Part shown: in pieces, positions 9,406 to 18,368 of the stretch
Numbering within the stretch: the stretch's first letter is position 1
Layout of the letters: each line of letters opens with the position of its first letter
DNA from: Chromobacterium rhizoryzae
GTDB taxonomy: Bacteria; Pseudomonadota; Gammaproteobacteria; Burkholderiales; Chromobacteriaceae
Reading direction: 5' to 3'
Length of the DNA stretch: 64,000 bases
Assembly (NCBI RefSeq): GCF_020544465.1
Contig: NZ_CP066126.1
Coordinates: 2,914,001 to 2,978,000 of the forward strand
Translations under genes and position numbers: made by a program
Notes under the pieces: model-generated
Told to the model about the DNA's origin: nothing
The model's input: only the letters and a program-made list of their open reading frames with translations
Databases searched by the model: none

Positions 9406-11006
9406 ACACTCCCCATCCCGACGCGGCCGTCTACCTGAAAAGCGGCGTCAAACTGGAACCGCTGTTCCACCGCTGGTACGCCTGGAGTCATCTGGTGTCG
9501 CCGGTCCAGCAGGCGATCAATCTGGCCTTCCGCCAGATTCCGCTGCTGCGCTCCTTCATCGCCAACCCCAATGTGCACATCGCCGCCTCCAAGAACCCCC
9601 AGATGCTGGGCGGCCCCTTCCTGGAACTGCCGGCCAGCGATCTGCCCGCGGTGCGCCGCCTGCTGCAGGACACGCTGAAGGACGCGGCGCCGCTGCTCCG
9701 CTTCGCCGAAGATCTGCAAAAGCTCAATCGCCAGCTGCAGCAAACCGCCAGCGGCCACAGCCTGGACGCGGTCTACGCCGAGTTGCCGCCCACGCTGGCT
9801 GGCCTGGTCGAAGTCAGCTACGACCTCAACCATCACCCCGGCCTCCGCGTGCTGGACCCATTGCTGAGCTATCCGGCCGCCGCGGACGCGGACCGGCAGG
9901 CGCTGGCCTTCAGCACCGAGCACGACGAGCAGCGCCATTTCTTTCTGAACACGCCCCGGCTGGACGGAGACGCCAGGCTGGTGCTCCCGCTGCCCTTCGC
10001 CGCTCCTCATCACGAAGCGCTCGCCGCCAGCCGGATACGCGCCGTCCCTTACGCGGAACTGAAGCAGGCGCTGAAGGTGCCGGCGGAACAGGAAGCCCGC
10101 TTCCGCGGCTTCTTCGACACCGAAGCGCCGCGGCGCGAGCAGCCCGAGTATCACGGCGGCGACGTGCGCATCCGTTATTTCGGCCACGCCTGCGTCTTGT
10201 TGCAAACGGCGTCCACCTCGGTCCTGATCGATCCCTTCGTCACCTGGGACCGGGACGGCGAGCCGCAGCGGCTGACTTTCGACGATCTGCCCGACCATAT
10301 CGACTACGTGTTCATCACCCACAACCATCAGGACCACTTCAGCCCGGAGCTGCTGCTGCAATTGCGCGGCCGCATCGGCCGCCTCCTGGTGCCGCGCCAC
10401 AACAGCCGCAGCCTGGCCGATCCGTCGATGAAGCTCACGCTGCGCGCGCTCGGCTTCCGCAACGTGTCCGAACTCGAGCCGATGGAAAGCGTGCGCTTCG
10501 ACGACGGCGAAATCGTCAGCCTGCCGTTTTACGGCGAGCACGCCGACCTGGACATCGAAAGCAAGCACGGCATGTTCCTGCGGCTGAAAAACCGCCGCTT
10601 CCTGTTCCTGGCGGACTCGGACTGCAAGGACCGCGCGCTCTACCGCCGCATTGTGGAGCGTCTGGGCAAGGCGGACACGCTGTTCATCGGCATGGAGTGC
10701 GACGGCGCGCCGCTCAGCTGGCTGTACGGCCCGTACACCGGCAGCCCGCTCAGCCGGCGCGACGACGAATCCCGCACCTTGTCCGGTTCCGACTGCGAGC
10801 ACGCCTGGAGCATCGTCGAGGAGTTCGACTGTAAGAAGATCTACGTCTACGCGATGGGGCAAGAACCCTGGATGCGCTTCGTCACCGGCCTGGAGTATTC
10901 GGCCGACAGCAAGCAGATCGTCGAGTCGAACAAGTTTCTCGAGCGCTGCCGCGCCGCGGGCCTGAGCGCGGAACGGCTGTACGGCTGCAGCAGCTTCAGC
11001 TGCTGA
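9402..11006 (+). CDS. CmlA-type diiron beta-hydroxylase acting on NRPS-bound amino acid
   Basis: 534 residues: an N-terminal CmlA-specific region followed by a metallo-beta-lactamase fold. The metal motif HNHQDH places H307, H309, D311 and H312; E379 (in YGEHADLD) and D405 (in LADSD) follow. As recalled, the chloramphenicol-pathway enzyme CmlA (532 aa) uses H305, H307, D309, E377 and D403, so every ligand matches at a constant offset of two, including the glutamate that distinguishes this diiron oxygenase from zinc hydrolases. Known members hydroxylate the beta carbon of a residue held on a carrier domain. GGAG and a 4-base ATGA overlap couple it to the NRPS gene before it. Which residue is hydroxylated is not determined; the carrier of the second module is nearest. 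Confidence 0.85.
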   Translation: MNTPHPDAAVYLKSGVKLEPLFHRWYAWSHLVSPVQQAINLAFRQIPLLRSFIANPNVHIAASKNPQMLGGPFLELPASDLPAVRRLLQDTLKDAAPLLRFAEDLQKLNRQLQQTASGHSLDAVYAELPPTLAGLVEVSYDLNHHPGLRVLDPLLSYPAAADADRQALAFSTEHDEQRHFFLNTPRLDGDARLVLPLPFAAPHHEALAASRIRAVPYAELKQALKVPAEQEARFRGFFDTEAPRREQPEYHGGDVRIRYFGHACVLLQTASTSVLIDPFVTWDRDGEPQRLTFDDLPDHIDYVFITHNHQDHFSPELLLQLRGRIGRLLVPRHNSRSLADPSMKLTLRALGFRNVSELEPMESVRFDDGEIVSLPFYGEHADLDIESKHGMFLRLKNRRFLFLADSDCKDRALYRRIVERLGKADTLFIGMECDGAPLSWLYGPYTGSPLSRRDDESRTLSGSDCEHAWSIVEEFDCKKIYVYAMGQEPWMRFVTGLEYSADSKQIVESNKFLERCRAAGLSAERLYGCSSFSC

Positions 11007-11040
11007 GCCTGTTCAATGTCCGCCGCGCGCCGTAAAAGCT
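11007..11040. repeat. Truncated fragment of the inverted-repeat element
   Basis: The stop of the CmlA-like gene runs straight into an element end: TGAGCCTGTTCAATGTC begins at 11004, so two bases of the stop belong to the repeat end. The match fades after about 35 bases. The rest of the gap to 11125 holds only a ribosome binding site (AAGG near 11113) for the next gene. Confidence 0.55.
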
Positions 11041-11125
11041 TCCAGGACGCCGTCGCCGGCTTGGGGCGCGGGGCTGAATAAAGGCTTGTTCTTGTCGACT
11101 GATTGCCGACCCAAGGTATTCGCTT

Positions 11126-13858
11126 ATGAAATTTTCACTCGATGCCGGCTACGGCTGGCTTGCGTCCTTGCAACAGGAACGACTGTTCCACCTGGATCCG
11201 CTGGCGCCGGACGCCGCCTCATGCTCGTTTCCCGTCGTGCTGCGGATAAGCGGCGCGCTGGACGCCGCGGCATTGGAGACGGCCCTGGCCGCGGTCGTGG
11301 CCAAACACGAGGCCTTGCGCACGACGATGGCCTTCGACGGCGACGAGCTGCTTTGCTCGACGCGGCACGCCTGGCCCGGCCCCTTGCTCCAGCCGACGCG
11401 CCTGGAACCGGCGAGCGGGGACGGCGCCGGCCTGGCCGCGGCCGTCCGGGAAGTCATCGACCGCCCCTTCGATCTGGCGACGGGGCCTTTATTTCGCTTT
11501 GCTCTCTTTCAGCCGGCGGATGATGAGGCGAGCCTGGTCATGGTGTTCCATCAGGCTGTTTTTGACGCCTGGTCGGCCGGCATCCTGGCTACAGACCTGG
11601 ACACGGCTTATGCCGCCGCCTTGAACGGCGGCGATGTCGAGCTCGCGCCCAATGCGCTCGATTACGCGGACTTCGCCCATTGGCAGCGCGAACCATGGCG
11701 CGCCGGCGCGCCCCGGCCTTCACGATTGGGCGCGGACCATCCGTTGCCGGCCACGATATCGACGGACGGCGCGGAGTTGACACTCAAGCTCCCCTCCGAG
11801 CAAGAACAACAATTGCGCCGGCTTCAACAGGAAACGGGAGACGCCTTGCTGGTCGTTTTCTCATCCTTGCTCGGTCTTTTCCTGGGCGCGGAAAGCGGCC
11901 GGGATGAAATCCTCATCGACGCGTCCGTCCCGGGGCGACGCCACGCGGAAGCCAATGACATCATCGGCCTGTTTGAAACCCCGCTCCCGCTGCGCTTGCG
12001 CCTGGACGCCAAGCCCACTCTGCGGGAGATGCTGGACCAGGTCCGCACGCAGGCCGCGCAGGGCGCGGAGAACCGGAACATGGCGTTTGAACCCTCCGCC
12101 GCCTTGGAGCCGCCGGGGTTTCAAGTCGCCGCGCGGGTGCGAAAACGCCCGCTCTGGCGTCTCGCCGGCCTGCGGCTGACCGAGCAGGCGGCGCATGCCG
12201 GAGGCGCGAAACGCGACTTGAGCTTTGTGCTGGACGAACGCGACGACGGCGTCTGGCTGACGCTAGAGTACGCCGACGCCTTGTTCGAAGCCTCGGCCGC
12301 CCAGCGGCTCTTGAACGGGCTGGTCCGCTTCGCCGCGCAATGCCTTGCCGATCCCGCCCGCCGGCCGGACGCCTTGCCGACGGCTGATGAGCAAGAACTC
12401 GCCAGCCGCGGACAAGAGCGGGGCACCGGCGCGCTCGCGGCGTTGGCGCGGCCCCAGGCCGACGCCCGGCTGGGCCAGCTGTCCAGCAATCAGCAAAGCC
12501 TGTATTTCTTTGAGAAACTGGCCCCGGACCGCGCCTTGTACAATGTCCCGCTGCATCTGGAGATGCGCGGCCAGCTGGACCCCGCCCGCCTGGAGGCGGC
12601 GCTGGAACAGCTGCTGAAACGCCATGAAGCCCTGCGCGCGCGCTTTGTGGAAACCCCGGCCGGCCTGCGGCAGGACATCGGCGCGCCGCCCTCCCGCGTA
12701 CTCGAAACCGCGGATCTCGGCCAACTGCCGCCGGACCGCCGCGACGCCGGCTTCGCCAGCCTGGAACGGGATGTCAGCTCGACCCCCTTCGACCTCGCCG
12801 CCGGCCGGCTCTTCCGCTTTTGCCTGGCGCGCCGCGACCGCGATCACTGGGTGTTGCTGATGGTGTTTCACCACATGGCGTTTGACGGCCATTCCGCGCA
12901 GATATGGCTGCGCGATCTGCGTACCCTGCTGCGAGGCGGCGCCTTGCCCGCCGTGGGGCCGGCGATGACGGTGAGAGAGGCCGCCGCCGAGGAGCGGGCC
13001 TGGCAGCGCAGCCGCGACTACCAGAAGGCGCTGAGCCGCTGGCTAGACCGCCTGGCGGGAACTGCGGCCCCGCTCAATCTCAGGCCGGACCGCCCGCGCC
13101 CGCTGCGACGCGACTACGCCGGGGCCTTCCTGGAGTGCGCCTTGCCCCAGGCGCTGCTGGGCGAGCACATCCAGCGCGCCGCCCAGCTTGGCGCCTCGCC
13201 GTTCATGGCCGTCGCCGCCCTGCTCGCCGCCTATCTGTCCGCGCGCGGCAATCAGGCCGACGTCTGCCTGGGCTTCCCCCATGGTGGACGCGGCGACGGC
13301 GCGATCGAGGACACCATAGGCAATTTCGTCAATTTGCTCGCCATGCCGGTGCGGATAGAGACCGCCGACACCCCGCGCAACATCATTGAAAAAGTGCGCC
13401 AAACCGCCCAGGCGAGCTACGCCGGCTACCGGGTGCCGTTCTCCTCCCTCGTCGATCGGCTTGGCCTGGAGCGCGTTCCCGGCCAACACCCGGTCTTCCA
13501 GGCGGTGGTCACCGTCGATCAAGACTTCGACGGCTGGACGCAGGACGGCCTGACCGTGGCCTTGCTGCCGGGCAGCAACCCTATCGCCAAGTTCGACCTG
13601 GCCTTCGGCTTCAATCTGGCGCGCAGTTGCGTCCGCATCGAGTACGCGACCGATATGTTCGACCCGGCGTCGATTGAAGCCATGGGCGCGGAACTATCGG
13701 CCTTGCTGTCCCAGTGCGTGCGGGGCTTCGACGCGCCGCTGCGGCAGGCCGCCGGCGCGACGGCCGCCGGGGAGGTGCCGCGCGCCGCGCCCAAGCTGCT
13801 GAGAAAACCCAAGCCGGCCGGCGCCGGGAACGCCGGCTTGGCGACGGACGCGACGTGA
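11126..13858 (+). CDS. Stand-alone NRPS protein with two condensation domains (C*-C)
   Basis: 910 residues made of two condensation-fold domains and nothing else. The first (about 1-430) has HQAVFDA at residue 142 in place of HHxxxDG: the second His and the Gly are lost, so it is probably not catalytic. The second (about 455-890) keeps an intact HHMAFDG at 582. No adenylation or carrier domain is present. A protein of this kind must work in trans between carrier domains of its neighbours. The degenerate first domain recalls the X and interface domains that recruit tailoring oxygenases in other NRPS systems; given the CmlA-like gene just upstream, that is a reasonable inference but unproven. 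The C-terminus (about 890-910) is a basic, Pro/Ala-rich tail. Confidence 0.88.
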   Translation: MKFSLDAGYGWLASLQQERLFHLDPLAPDAASCSFPVVLRISGALDAAALETALAAVVAKHEALRTTMAFDGDELLCSTRHAWPGPLLQPTRLEPASGDGAGLAAAVREVIDRPFDLATGPLFRFALFQPADDEASLVMVFHQAVFDAWSAGILATDLDTAYAAALNGGDVELAPNALDYADFAHWQREPWRAGAPRPSRLGADHPLPATISTDGAELTLKLPSEQEQQLRRLQQETGDALLVVFSSLLGLFLGAESGRDEILIDASVPGRRHAEANDIIGLFETPLPLRLRLDAKPTLREMLDQVRTQAAQGAENRNMAFEPSAALEPPGFQVAARVRKRPLWRLAGLRLTEQAAHAGGAKRDLSFVLDERDDGVWLTLEYADALFEASAAQRLLNGLVRFAAQCLADPARRPDALPTADEQELASRGQERGTGALAALARPQADARLGQLSSNQQSLYFFEKLAPDRALYNVPLHLEMRGQLDPARLEAALEQLLKRHEALRARFVETPAGLRQDIGAPPSRVLETADLGQLPPDRRDAGFASLERDVSSTPFDLAAGRLFRFCLARRDRDHWVLLMVFHHMAFDGHSAQIWLRDLRTLLRGGALPAVGPAMTVREAAAEERAWQRSRDYQKALSRWLDRLAGTAAPLNLRPDRPRPLRRDYAGAFLECALPQALLGEHIQRAAQLGASPFMAVAALLAAYLSARGNQADVCLGFPHGGRGDGAIEDTIGNFVNLLAMPVRIETADTPRNIIEKVRQTAQASYAGYRVPFSSLVDRLGLERVPGQHPVFQAVVTVDQDFDGWTQDGLTVALLPGSNPIAKFDLAFGFNLARSCVRIEYATDMFDPASIEAMGAELSALLSQCVRGFDAPLRQAAGATAAGEVPRAAPKLLRKPKPAGAGNAGLATDAT

Positions 13859-13934
13859 GCCCATGTCGAGCGCCGACAACTGACCAACCGCCGGAGGGCG
13901 CAAAACGCTCTAGCCGGCAGGACATGCAAAACCA

Positions 13935-16900
13935 ATGACTCATCCAACAGAACCCAGCGCCTGCCAAACGCTTGCCGAGGCCTTCTCCCGCTCGGTCCAG
14001 CGCTTTCCCGACCGCATCGCCGTGCAATGCGCGGCGGCTTCGCTCAGCTACCGGCAACTGGATCAGCGGGCGGACGCCCTGGCCCGCCGCCTCCGCGCCA
14101 TGGGCGTGACCGCCGAAACCCTGGTGGGCTTGTCCGTGCGCAGATCGTCCGATCTGATCGTCGCCATGCTGGCCATTCTGAAAGCCGGCGGCGCCTACCT
14201 TCCGCTGGACCCGGAGTATCCGGCGGAGCGGCTGGACTACCTCGTCGGCGACGCCCGACCCAAGCTCATCGTCGTGGATGCGGCATCGCGGGAACGGCTG
14301 GCCGCCGCCGCGTCCGCCAAGGACATCCCGCAGCTTGATCTGGACGCTTTTGCGCCATCGCGCGACGAGATGCCCGTGGGCGGCGGCGCGCCGCATCGCG
14401 ACAACCTGGCTTACGTCATCTATACCTCGGGCTCGACCGGAGGCCCCAAAGGCAGCCTGATCACCCACCGCAATGTGCTGCGGCTGTTTGCCGAGTCCCA
14501 GCCTTATTACGACTTTGGGCCGGAGGACGTCTGGCCCTTGCTGCATTCCTACGCCTTCGATTTTTCGGTCTGGGAAATCTTCGGCGCGCTCTTGCATGGC
14601 GGAGCCCTGCTGGTCCCGGACCTGGCCACCATTCGAGACCCCTCCGCGCTGCTGGCGTATTTGCGGCGGCATGGCGCGACGGTGCTCAACCAGACGCCGT
14701 CCTTCTTCTATCAGCTGGCCCTGTATCTGAGCGAACATCCGGAACAGCGCGAGGCCCTGGAATCGCTGGCCTTCGTGGTGTTTGGCGGCGAGCGGCTGGA
14801 CCTGACCCAGCTCAAGCCCTGGTTCAAGACCATGGGCGACGAAGGCCCGGTGCTGGTCAATATGTACGGCATCACCGAGACCACCGTGCACGTCACCTTG
14901 CACGTGGTCGACGCCGACGAGACGAAGCATAGGAAGTCCGCCGGCATCGGCTCGGCCTTGCCGGACTTGTCGCTATTCCTGCTCGACGAGGACTTGCAGC
15001 CGGTGGCGGCCGGCGAGGTCGGCGAGCTGTATGTCGCCGGTCCGGGACTGGCGCGCGGCTATCACGGCCGGCCTGGCCTGACCGCCGAGGCCTTCATTCC
15101 CTGCCCCTTTCCCGGCCGCGAAGGCCAGCGGATGTACAAAACCCAGGATCTGGCGAAGATCGATCCGCACGGCGAGCTGGTTTACGAATCGCGCAAGGGC
15201 GGCTACCTGAAGATCCGCGGTTTCCGGGTTTCGCTGGCGGAGATCGAATCCGCGCTCTGCGAGCTGGACGGCGTCGCCAACGCGGTGGTCCAGGCCTCGT
15301 CCGAGGATGGGCGAGATCTGGTGTCGGCCTATATCCGCTTTGCGTCCGCGCCGATGAGCTTGCGGGAACTCCGCCAGGCGCTGGCGGAAAAGCTGCCCGG
15401 CTTCATGATGCCGCACCACTTTCATTGCATCGACAGCCTGCCGCTGACCGCTCACGGCAAGATCGATCGCAGCCGTTTGCCGCACATGGCGCGGGCCCTG
15501 AGCGACGAACGCCCGCCGGACGCGCCGGCCTCGGCCGATGAAGCCGACATGACGGCGATCTGGCGCCGGGTGCTCGGCGTGGAACGTCTTGGTCCTAACG
15601 ATGATTTCTTCGCCTTGGGCGGGGACTCCATCCGCGCCGTGGAACTGATCATGGCGCTGAATCGCGCCGGCTGGGCTGCCACGGTGGAAGACGTGTTTCA
15701 CTCGCCCAATGTCCGGGACCTGAACGACCGCAGCCTGCGGGGCGAAACCGGCTTGCCGCCAACGCAGGCGAAACGCGCGAACGCCGCGTCCGACATGCAG
15801 CGCCTGATGCTGGAGCACTATCAAGCGGCCCCGGCAGGGCTGGGCGTCTATCACGTGCAGCAGTGGTTTGACTGCGTGGACGCGGCGCTCGACATCGGGC
15901 GGCTCATGGAGGCCTTCCGCTTGGAGTTTTCCCGGCATCCCGTCTTCCGCACGCTCTTCGTCCGCGACGGCGACGCGATTCTCCGCACCGACGCGGGCAG
16001 GGAACGGGTGCGCCTGGACGCCGTCGACCTCCGGCGCGACGCCCCTGCCCGGCGGCGGGCGCGGATTGCCGAATACGCACGCGCCGATCTCCACGCGCCA
16101 TTCGCGCCCTTCGAGGCGGCAAGCGAAACGGCGCGGCTGCGCTTCTTCCAAACCGAGGACAGCCGCTGCGTCGTTTTCCTGAGCATCCACCACGCAATAG
16201 ACGACGGCTGGGGGCAGCAACGCTTTTTCGACGCGGTATTCCAGCGCTATCAGCGCCATGACGCCATCGCGCCGCCGGCGCGCGCGGACGTGTTTTCCGA
16301 ATACGTCGCCCTCCAGCAGCGCATGGCCCTGGACCCGGCGGCGATTGAATACTGGCGGCGAGCGCCGTTTGCCGGCGCGCAGACGCTTGAGCGACGGAGA
16401 ACACCGCCGGCCGGAATGACGGAGCACAAAAAACGCATCGCGCCCCGGCTGGTGGCCCGCGTCGGCCACTGCGCGCGCGCGCGGCGCATCCAGACGCGAT
16501 CCTTGTATTTGGCCGCCGCCGGGCAAGCGATCGCGCGCGCGACCCGGGACCCTCAGGTCTTGATCGGAATGGTGGTCAACGGCCGGGTGCCGGAACTGAG
16601 CGATCCGCTGGACGCGGTGGGCCTGTTCTGGAATTTGCAGCCGCTGTCGTTTCAGGCCTTGGCGTGCCCGCTGGAGACGGCTGAGGCCATCCACCAGCGC
16701 CTGCTGCTGCAGGAGAAATACGCGCTCTACCCGCTCAGCGCGATTTTCGATGCGCGCAGCCCCGGCCGGGAGTTCCTTTACACCTTCAACTTCACGAATT
16801 TCCGGGCGCGGGATTCGAAAACGGCGGATTTGCGGGACTGGGACGGCGTGGATCGCTTCCACTACCCCGTCAATATCGCCGTCCATCTGGACGAGGGCTC

Positions 16901-17030
16901 GGACATCGCCGAATTCCGGCTGAGCGGCGATCCCGCTTATTGCGGCGAGGCCGCGGCGGACGCGCTGTTCCAGGCTTTCGAAGAAGCACTGGGCGTCGCC
17001 GTCGGGGAGCTGGCCGGCCTAGGCGCTTGA
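13935..17030 (+). CDS. NRPS, A(Thr)-T-C
   Basis: 1031 residues. The adenylation domain (about 1-520) carries TSGSTGGPKG, MYGITETT, GELYVAGPG and HGKIDR. Its pocket reads D-F-W-N-V-G-M-V-H, one conservative change from the standard threonine code, so L-Thr is the likely substrate. The carrier domain has LGGDS with Ser at about 565. A condensation domain follows (about 610-1030) with HHAIDDG at 752, intact. Ending in a C domain with no following module or thioesterase is unusual; it may join its Thr-bound carrier to an upstream chain, or release or cyclise the product. The ribosome binding site is weak (AGGA 12 bases before the ATG). Fourth and last NRPS protein of the visible locus. Confidence 0.92.
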   Translation: MTHPTEPSACQTLAEAFSRSVQRFPDRIAVQCAAASLSYRQLDQRADALARRLRAMGVTAETLVGLSVRRSSDLIVAMLAILKAGGAYLPLDPEYPAERLDYLVGDARPKLIVVDAASRERLAAAASAKDIPQLDLDAFAPSRDEMPVGGGAPHRDNLAYVIYTSGSTGGPKGSLITHRNVLRLFAESQPYYDFGPEDVWPLLHSYAFDFSVWEIFGALLHGGALLVPDLATIRDPSALLAYLRRHGATVLNQTPSFFYQLALYLSEHPEQREALESLAFVVFGGERLDLTQLKPWFKTMGDEGPVLVNMYGITETTVHVTLHVVDADETKHRKSAGIGSALPDLSLFLLDEDLQPVAAGEVGELYVAGPGLARGYHGRPGLTAEAFIPCPFPGREGQRMYKTQDLAKIDPHGELVYESRKGGYLKIRGFRVSLAEIESALCELDGVANAVVQASSEDGRDLVSAYIRFASAPMSLRELRQALAEKLPGFMMPHHFHCIDSLPLTAHGKIDRSRLPHMARALSDERPPDAPASADEADMTAIWRRVLGVERLGPNDDFFALGGDSIRAVELIMALNRAGWAATVEDVFHSPNVRDLNDRSLRGETGLPPTQAKRANAASDMQRLMLEHYQAAPAGLGVYHVQQWFDCVDAALDIGRLMEAFRLEFSRHPVFRTLFVRDGDAILRTDAGRERVRLDAVDLRRDAPARRRARIAEYARADLHAPFAPFEAASETARLRFFQTEDSRCVVFLSIHHAIDDGWGQQRFFDAVFQRYQRHDAIAPPARADVFSEYVALQQRMALDPAAIEYWRRAPFAGAQTLERRRTPPAGMTEHKKRIAPRLVARVGHCARARRIQTRSLYLAAAGQAIARATRDPQVLIGMVVNGRVPELSDPLDAVGLFWNLQPLSFQALACPLETAEAIHQRLLLQEKYALYPLSAIFDARSPGREFLYTFNFTNFRARDSKTADLRDWDGVDRFHYPVNIAVHLDEGSDIAEFRLSGDPAYCGEAAADALFQAFEEALGVAVGELAGLGA

Positions 17031-17041
17031 CGCGGCCGCGC

Positions 17042-17062
17042 GAGGCCGGCGCTCCCGGCCTC
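17042..17062. terminator. GC-rich hairpin between convergent genes
   Basis: Perfect 8-bp stem GAGGCCGG/CCGGCCTC with a 5-base loop, placed between the last NRPS gene and the converging DJ-1 gene and overlapping the latter's stop. There is no U-tract on either side, so it is only a possible transcription barrier. Confidence 0.4.
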
Positions 17063-17750
17063 AGCGCGACAGCAAGGCGGCCACTCGCTTGGCGGTGGCC
17101 TTGGCCGACTGCGGGTTTTGCCCGGTCACCAGCCGGCCGTCCACCACCACCTTGGGCATGAACGGCAGCCAGGCTTTTTCATAGCGGGCGCCGCGCCGCC
17201 TCATTTCCTCCTCGGCGTTGTAGGGCACTTTGCCGGCCACGCCGGCCAACACTTCCTCCCGCCAGGAAAAGCCGGTCAGCCGGCGGCCGGCCACCAGCAG
17301 CGCGCCGTCGGACAAGCGGATATTCAGCAGGCCGCAATAACCGTGGCACACCGAGGAAACGACGCCGCCCTGCTCGTAGATCTCGCGGGCGAGCCGCTGC
17401 AGGCCGGCGTGCTCCGGAAAATCCCACATCACCGCGTGGCCGCCGGTGAAATAGATCGCGTCGAACGCCGCCGGGGCGATGTCTTCCGGCTTGGCGGTAT
17501 CCGCCAGCAAGGCCCGCTTATCGGCGCTGGCCAGCCAGGCCCGCGCCGAGGCGTCGGCGTTCGGCCATTTCAGCGAGCGCGGCTCCAAGGGAGAGGCGCC
17601 GCCCAGCGGACTGATCAACTGCTGCTCCCAGCCTTGCGCGGCGAACACCTCGTAAGCGTGGCTCAATTCAGACAGCCACAAACCGGTGGCTTCGGACGGA
17701 TCGGCGTAGTGAGCGACATTGCTCACCACATGCAGAATGCGCTTGCTCAT
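17061..17750 (-). CDS. DJ-1/PfpI family protein, Hsp31-like
   Basis: 229 residues. The nucleophile elbow is SSVCHGYCG, with the catalytic Cys followed by His as in the DJ-1/PfpI superfamily; IYFTGGHAVMWDFP is typical of the Hsp31/glyoxalase III branch, whose members detoxify methylglyoxal without cofactor or act as chaperones. Cytosolic, no signal peptide. It is read in the same direction as the MerR gene behind it and has its own MerR-type promoter at 17829-17859, which suggests induction by electrophile or aldehyde stress together with the Old Yellow Enzyme gene. Exact substrate not determined. Confidence 0.85.
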   Translation of the reverse strand: MSKRILHVVSNVAHYADPSEATGLWLSELSHAYEVFAAQGWEQQLISPLGGASPLEPRSLKWPNADASARAWLASADKRALLADTAKPEDIAPAAFDAIYFTGGHAVMWDFPEHAGLQRLAREIYEQGGVVSSVCHGYCGLLNIRLSDGALLVAGRRLTGFSWREEVLAGVAGKVPYNAEEEMRRRGARYEKAWLPFMPKVVVDGRLVTGQNPQSAKATAKRVAALLSR

Positions 17751-17828
17751 GACGGCTTCTCCTCATCAAAGCGCCGCTGGGGTTTGAACATGGTTTGCGT
17801 CGGCCGTTTCCGGCGGCGGGCCTGCGCC

Positions 17829-17859
17829 ACCTTAAGCTTCAAGTCCGCTAGAGGGTCAA
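17829..17859 (-). promoter_or_regulatory. MerR-type promoter of the DJ-1 gene
   Basis: On the minus strand TTGACC (17859-17854) and TAAGGT (17834-17829) are separated by exactly 19 bases, the stretched spacing at which MerR proteins activate. The spacer symmetry is less clear than in the OYE promoter. Confidence 0.5.
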
Positions 17860-17887
17860 GGCATTTCACCTGAGCCTAAGCGCCCGT

Positions 17888-18349
17888 TTACGACTTTTCC
17901 GGGAGCGGGCCTTGCCCGCTTCCCGGCGCTCCGCCCGCCGCGCCGTCCTCGTCGCGCAGGCGGTTCAACACCCATTGGGCCCGCTCGTCGCAGGCCAGCC
18001 CTTCCGGCCCGTTCTCCATGCCGGCGATCACCCGCCGCAACTGGGCCTTGTTCTGCTCCAGCCGCTGCTGCAAGCGTTCGATCTCGGCCACTTTGCGCAT
18101 GAGCCCCGCCAGCAGGTCCTCATGCTGCCAGGCCTTAGGCTCCGTCGGCAGCAGACGGCGAATTTCCTCCAGGGAAAAGCCGGCGCTCTGGGCGCTGGCG
18201 ATGATGTCCAATACCCACAGCGCTTCCGGGCCGTAATCGCGGTAGCCGTTGGCCCCGCGCGCCACCGCCCGGATCAGGCCGCTGGCTTCGTAAAAGCGAA
18301 TGCGGGAGGCGGTCATGCCGCAGCGCTTCGCCAATTCTCCAATTTTCAT
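17888..18349 (-). CDS. MerR family transcriptional regulator
   Basis: 153 residues. N-terminal winged helix MKIGELAKRCGMTASRIRFY with a helix-turn-helix, then a long coiled-coil dimerization helix (about 80-120) and a short acidic/Gly-rich tail. There is a single Cys in the effector region and no metal-binding loop, so it fits the small-molecule or aldehyde-sensing group better than CueR/ZntR. It sits between two promoters with 19-bp spacers, one for the DJ-1 gene on its own strand and one for the divergent OYE gene, and probably controls both. Confidence 0.9.
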   Translation of the reverse strand: MKIGELAKRCGMTASRIRFYEASGLIRAVARGANGYRDYGPEALWVLDIIASAQSAGFSLEEIRRLLPTEPKAWQHEDLLAGLMRKVAEIERLQQRLEQNKAQLRRVIAGMENGPEGLACDERAQWVLNRLRDEDGAAGGAPGSGQGPLPEKS

Positions 18350-18368
18350 CCGCGTTCTCGATCGGGGC

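Noticed and set aside
9402..11006. Plain beta-lactamase or zinc hydrolase for resistance
   Set aside because: Length, N-terminal domain and the Glu379 ligand point to the CmlA diiron oxygenase group instead.
1..17030. FR900359-type (frs) cluster, suggested by a CmlA-like hydroxylase with Ser and Thr A domains
   Set aside because: No N-methyltransferase domains are present, an E domain is, and the gene order and split C-C protein do not fit.
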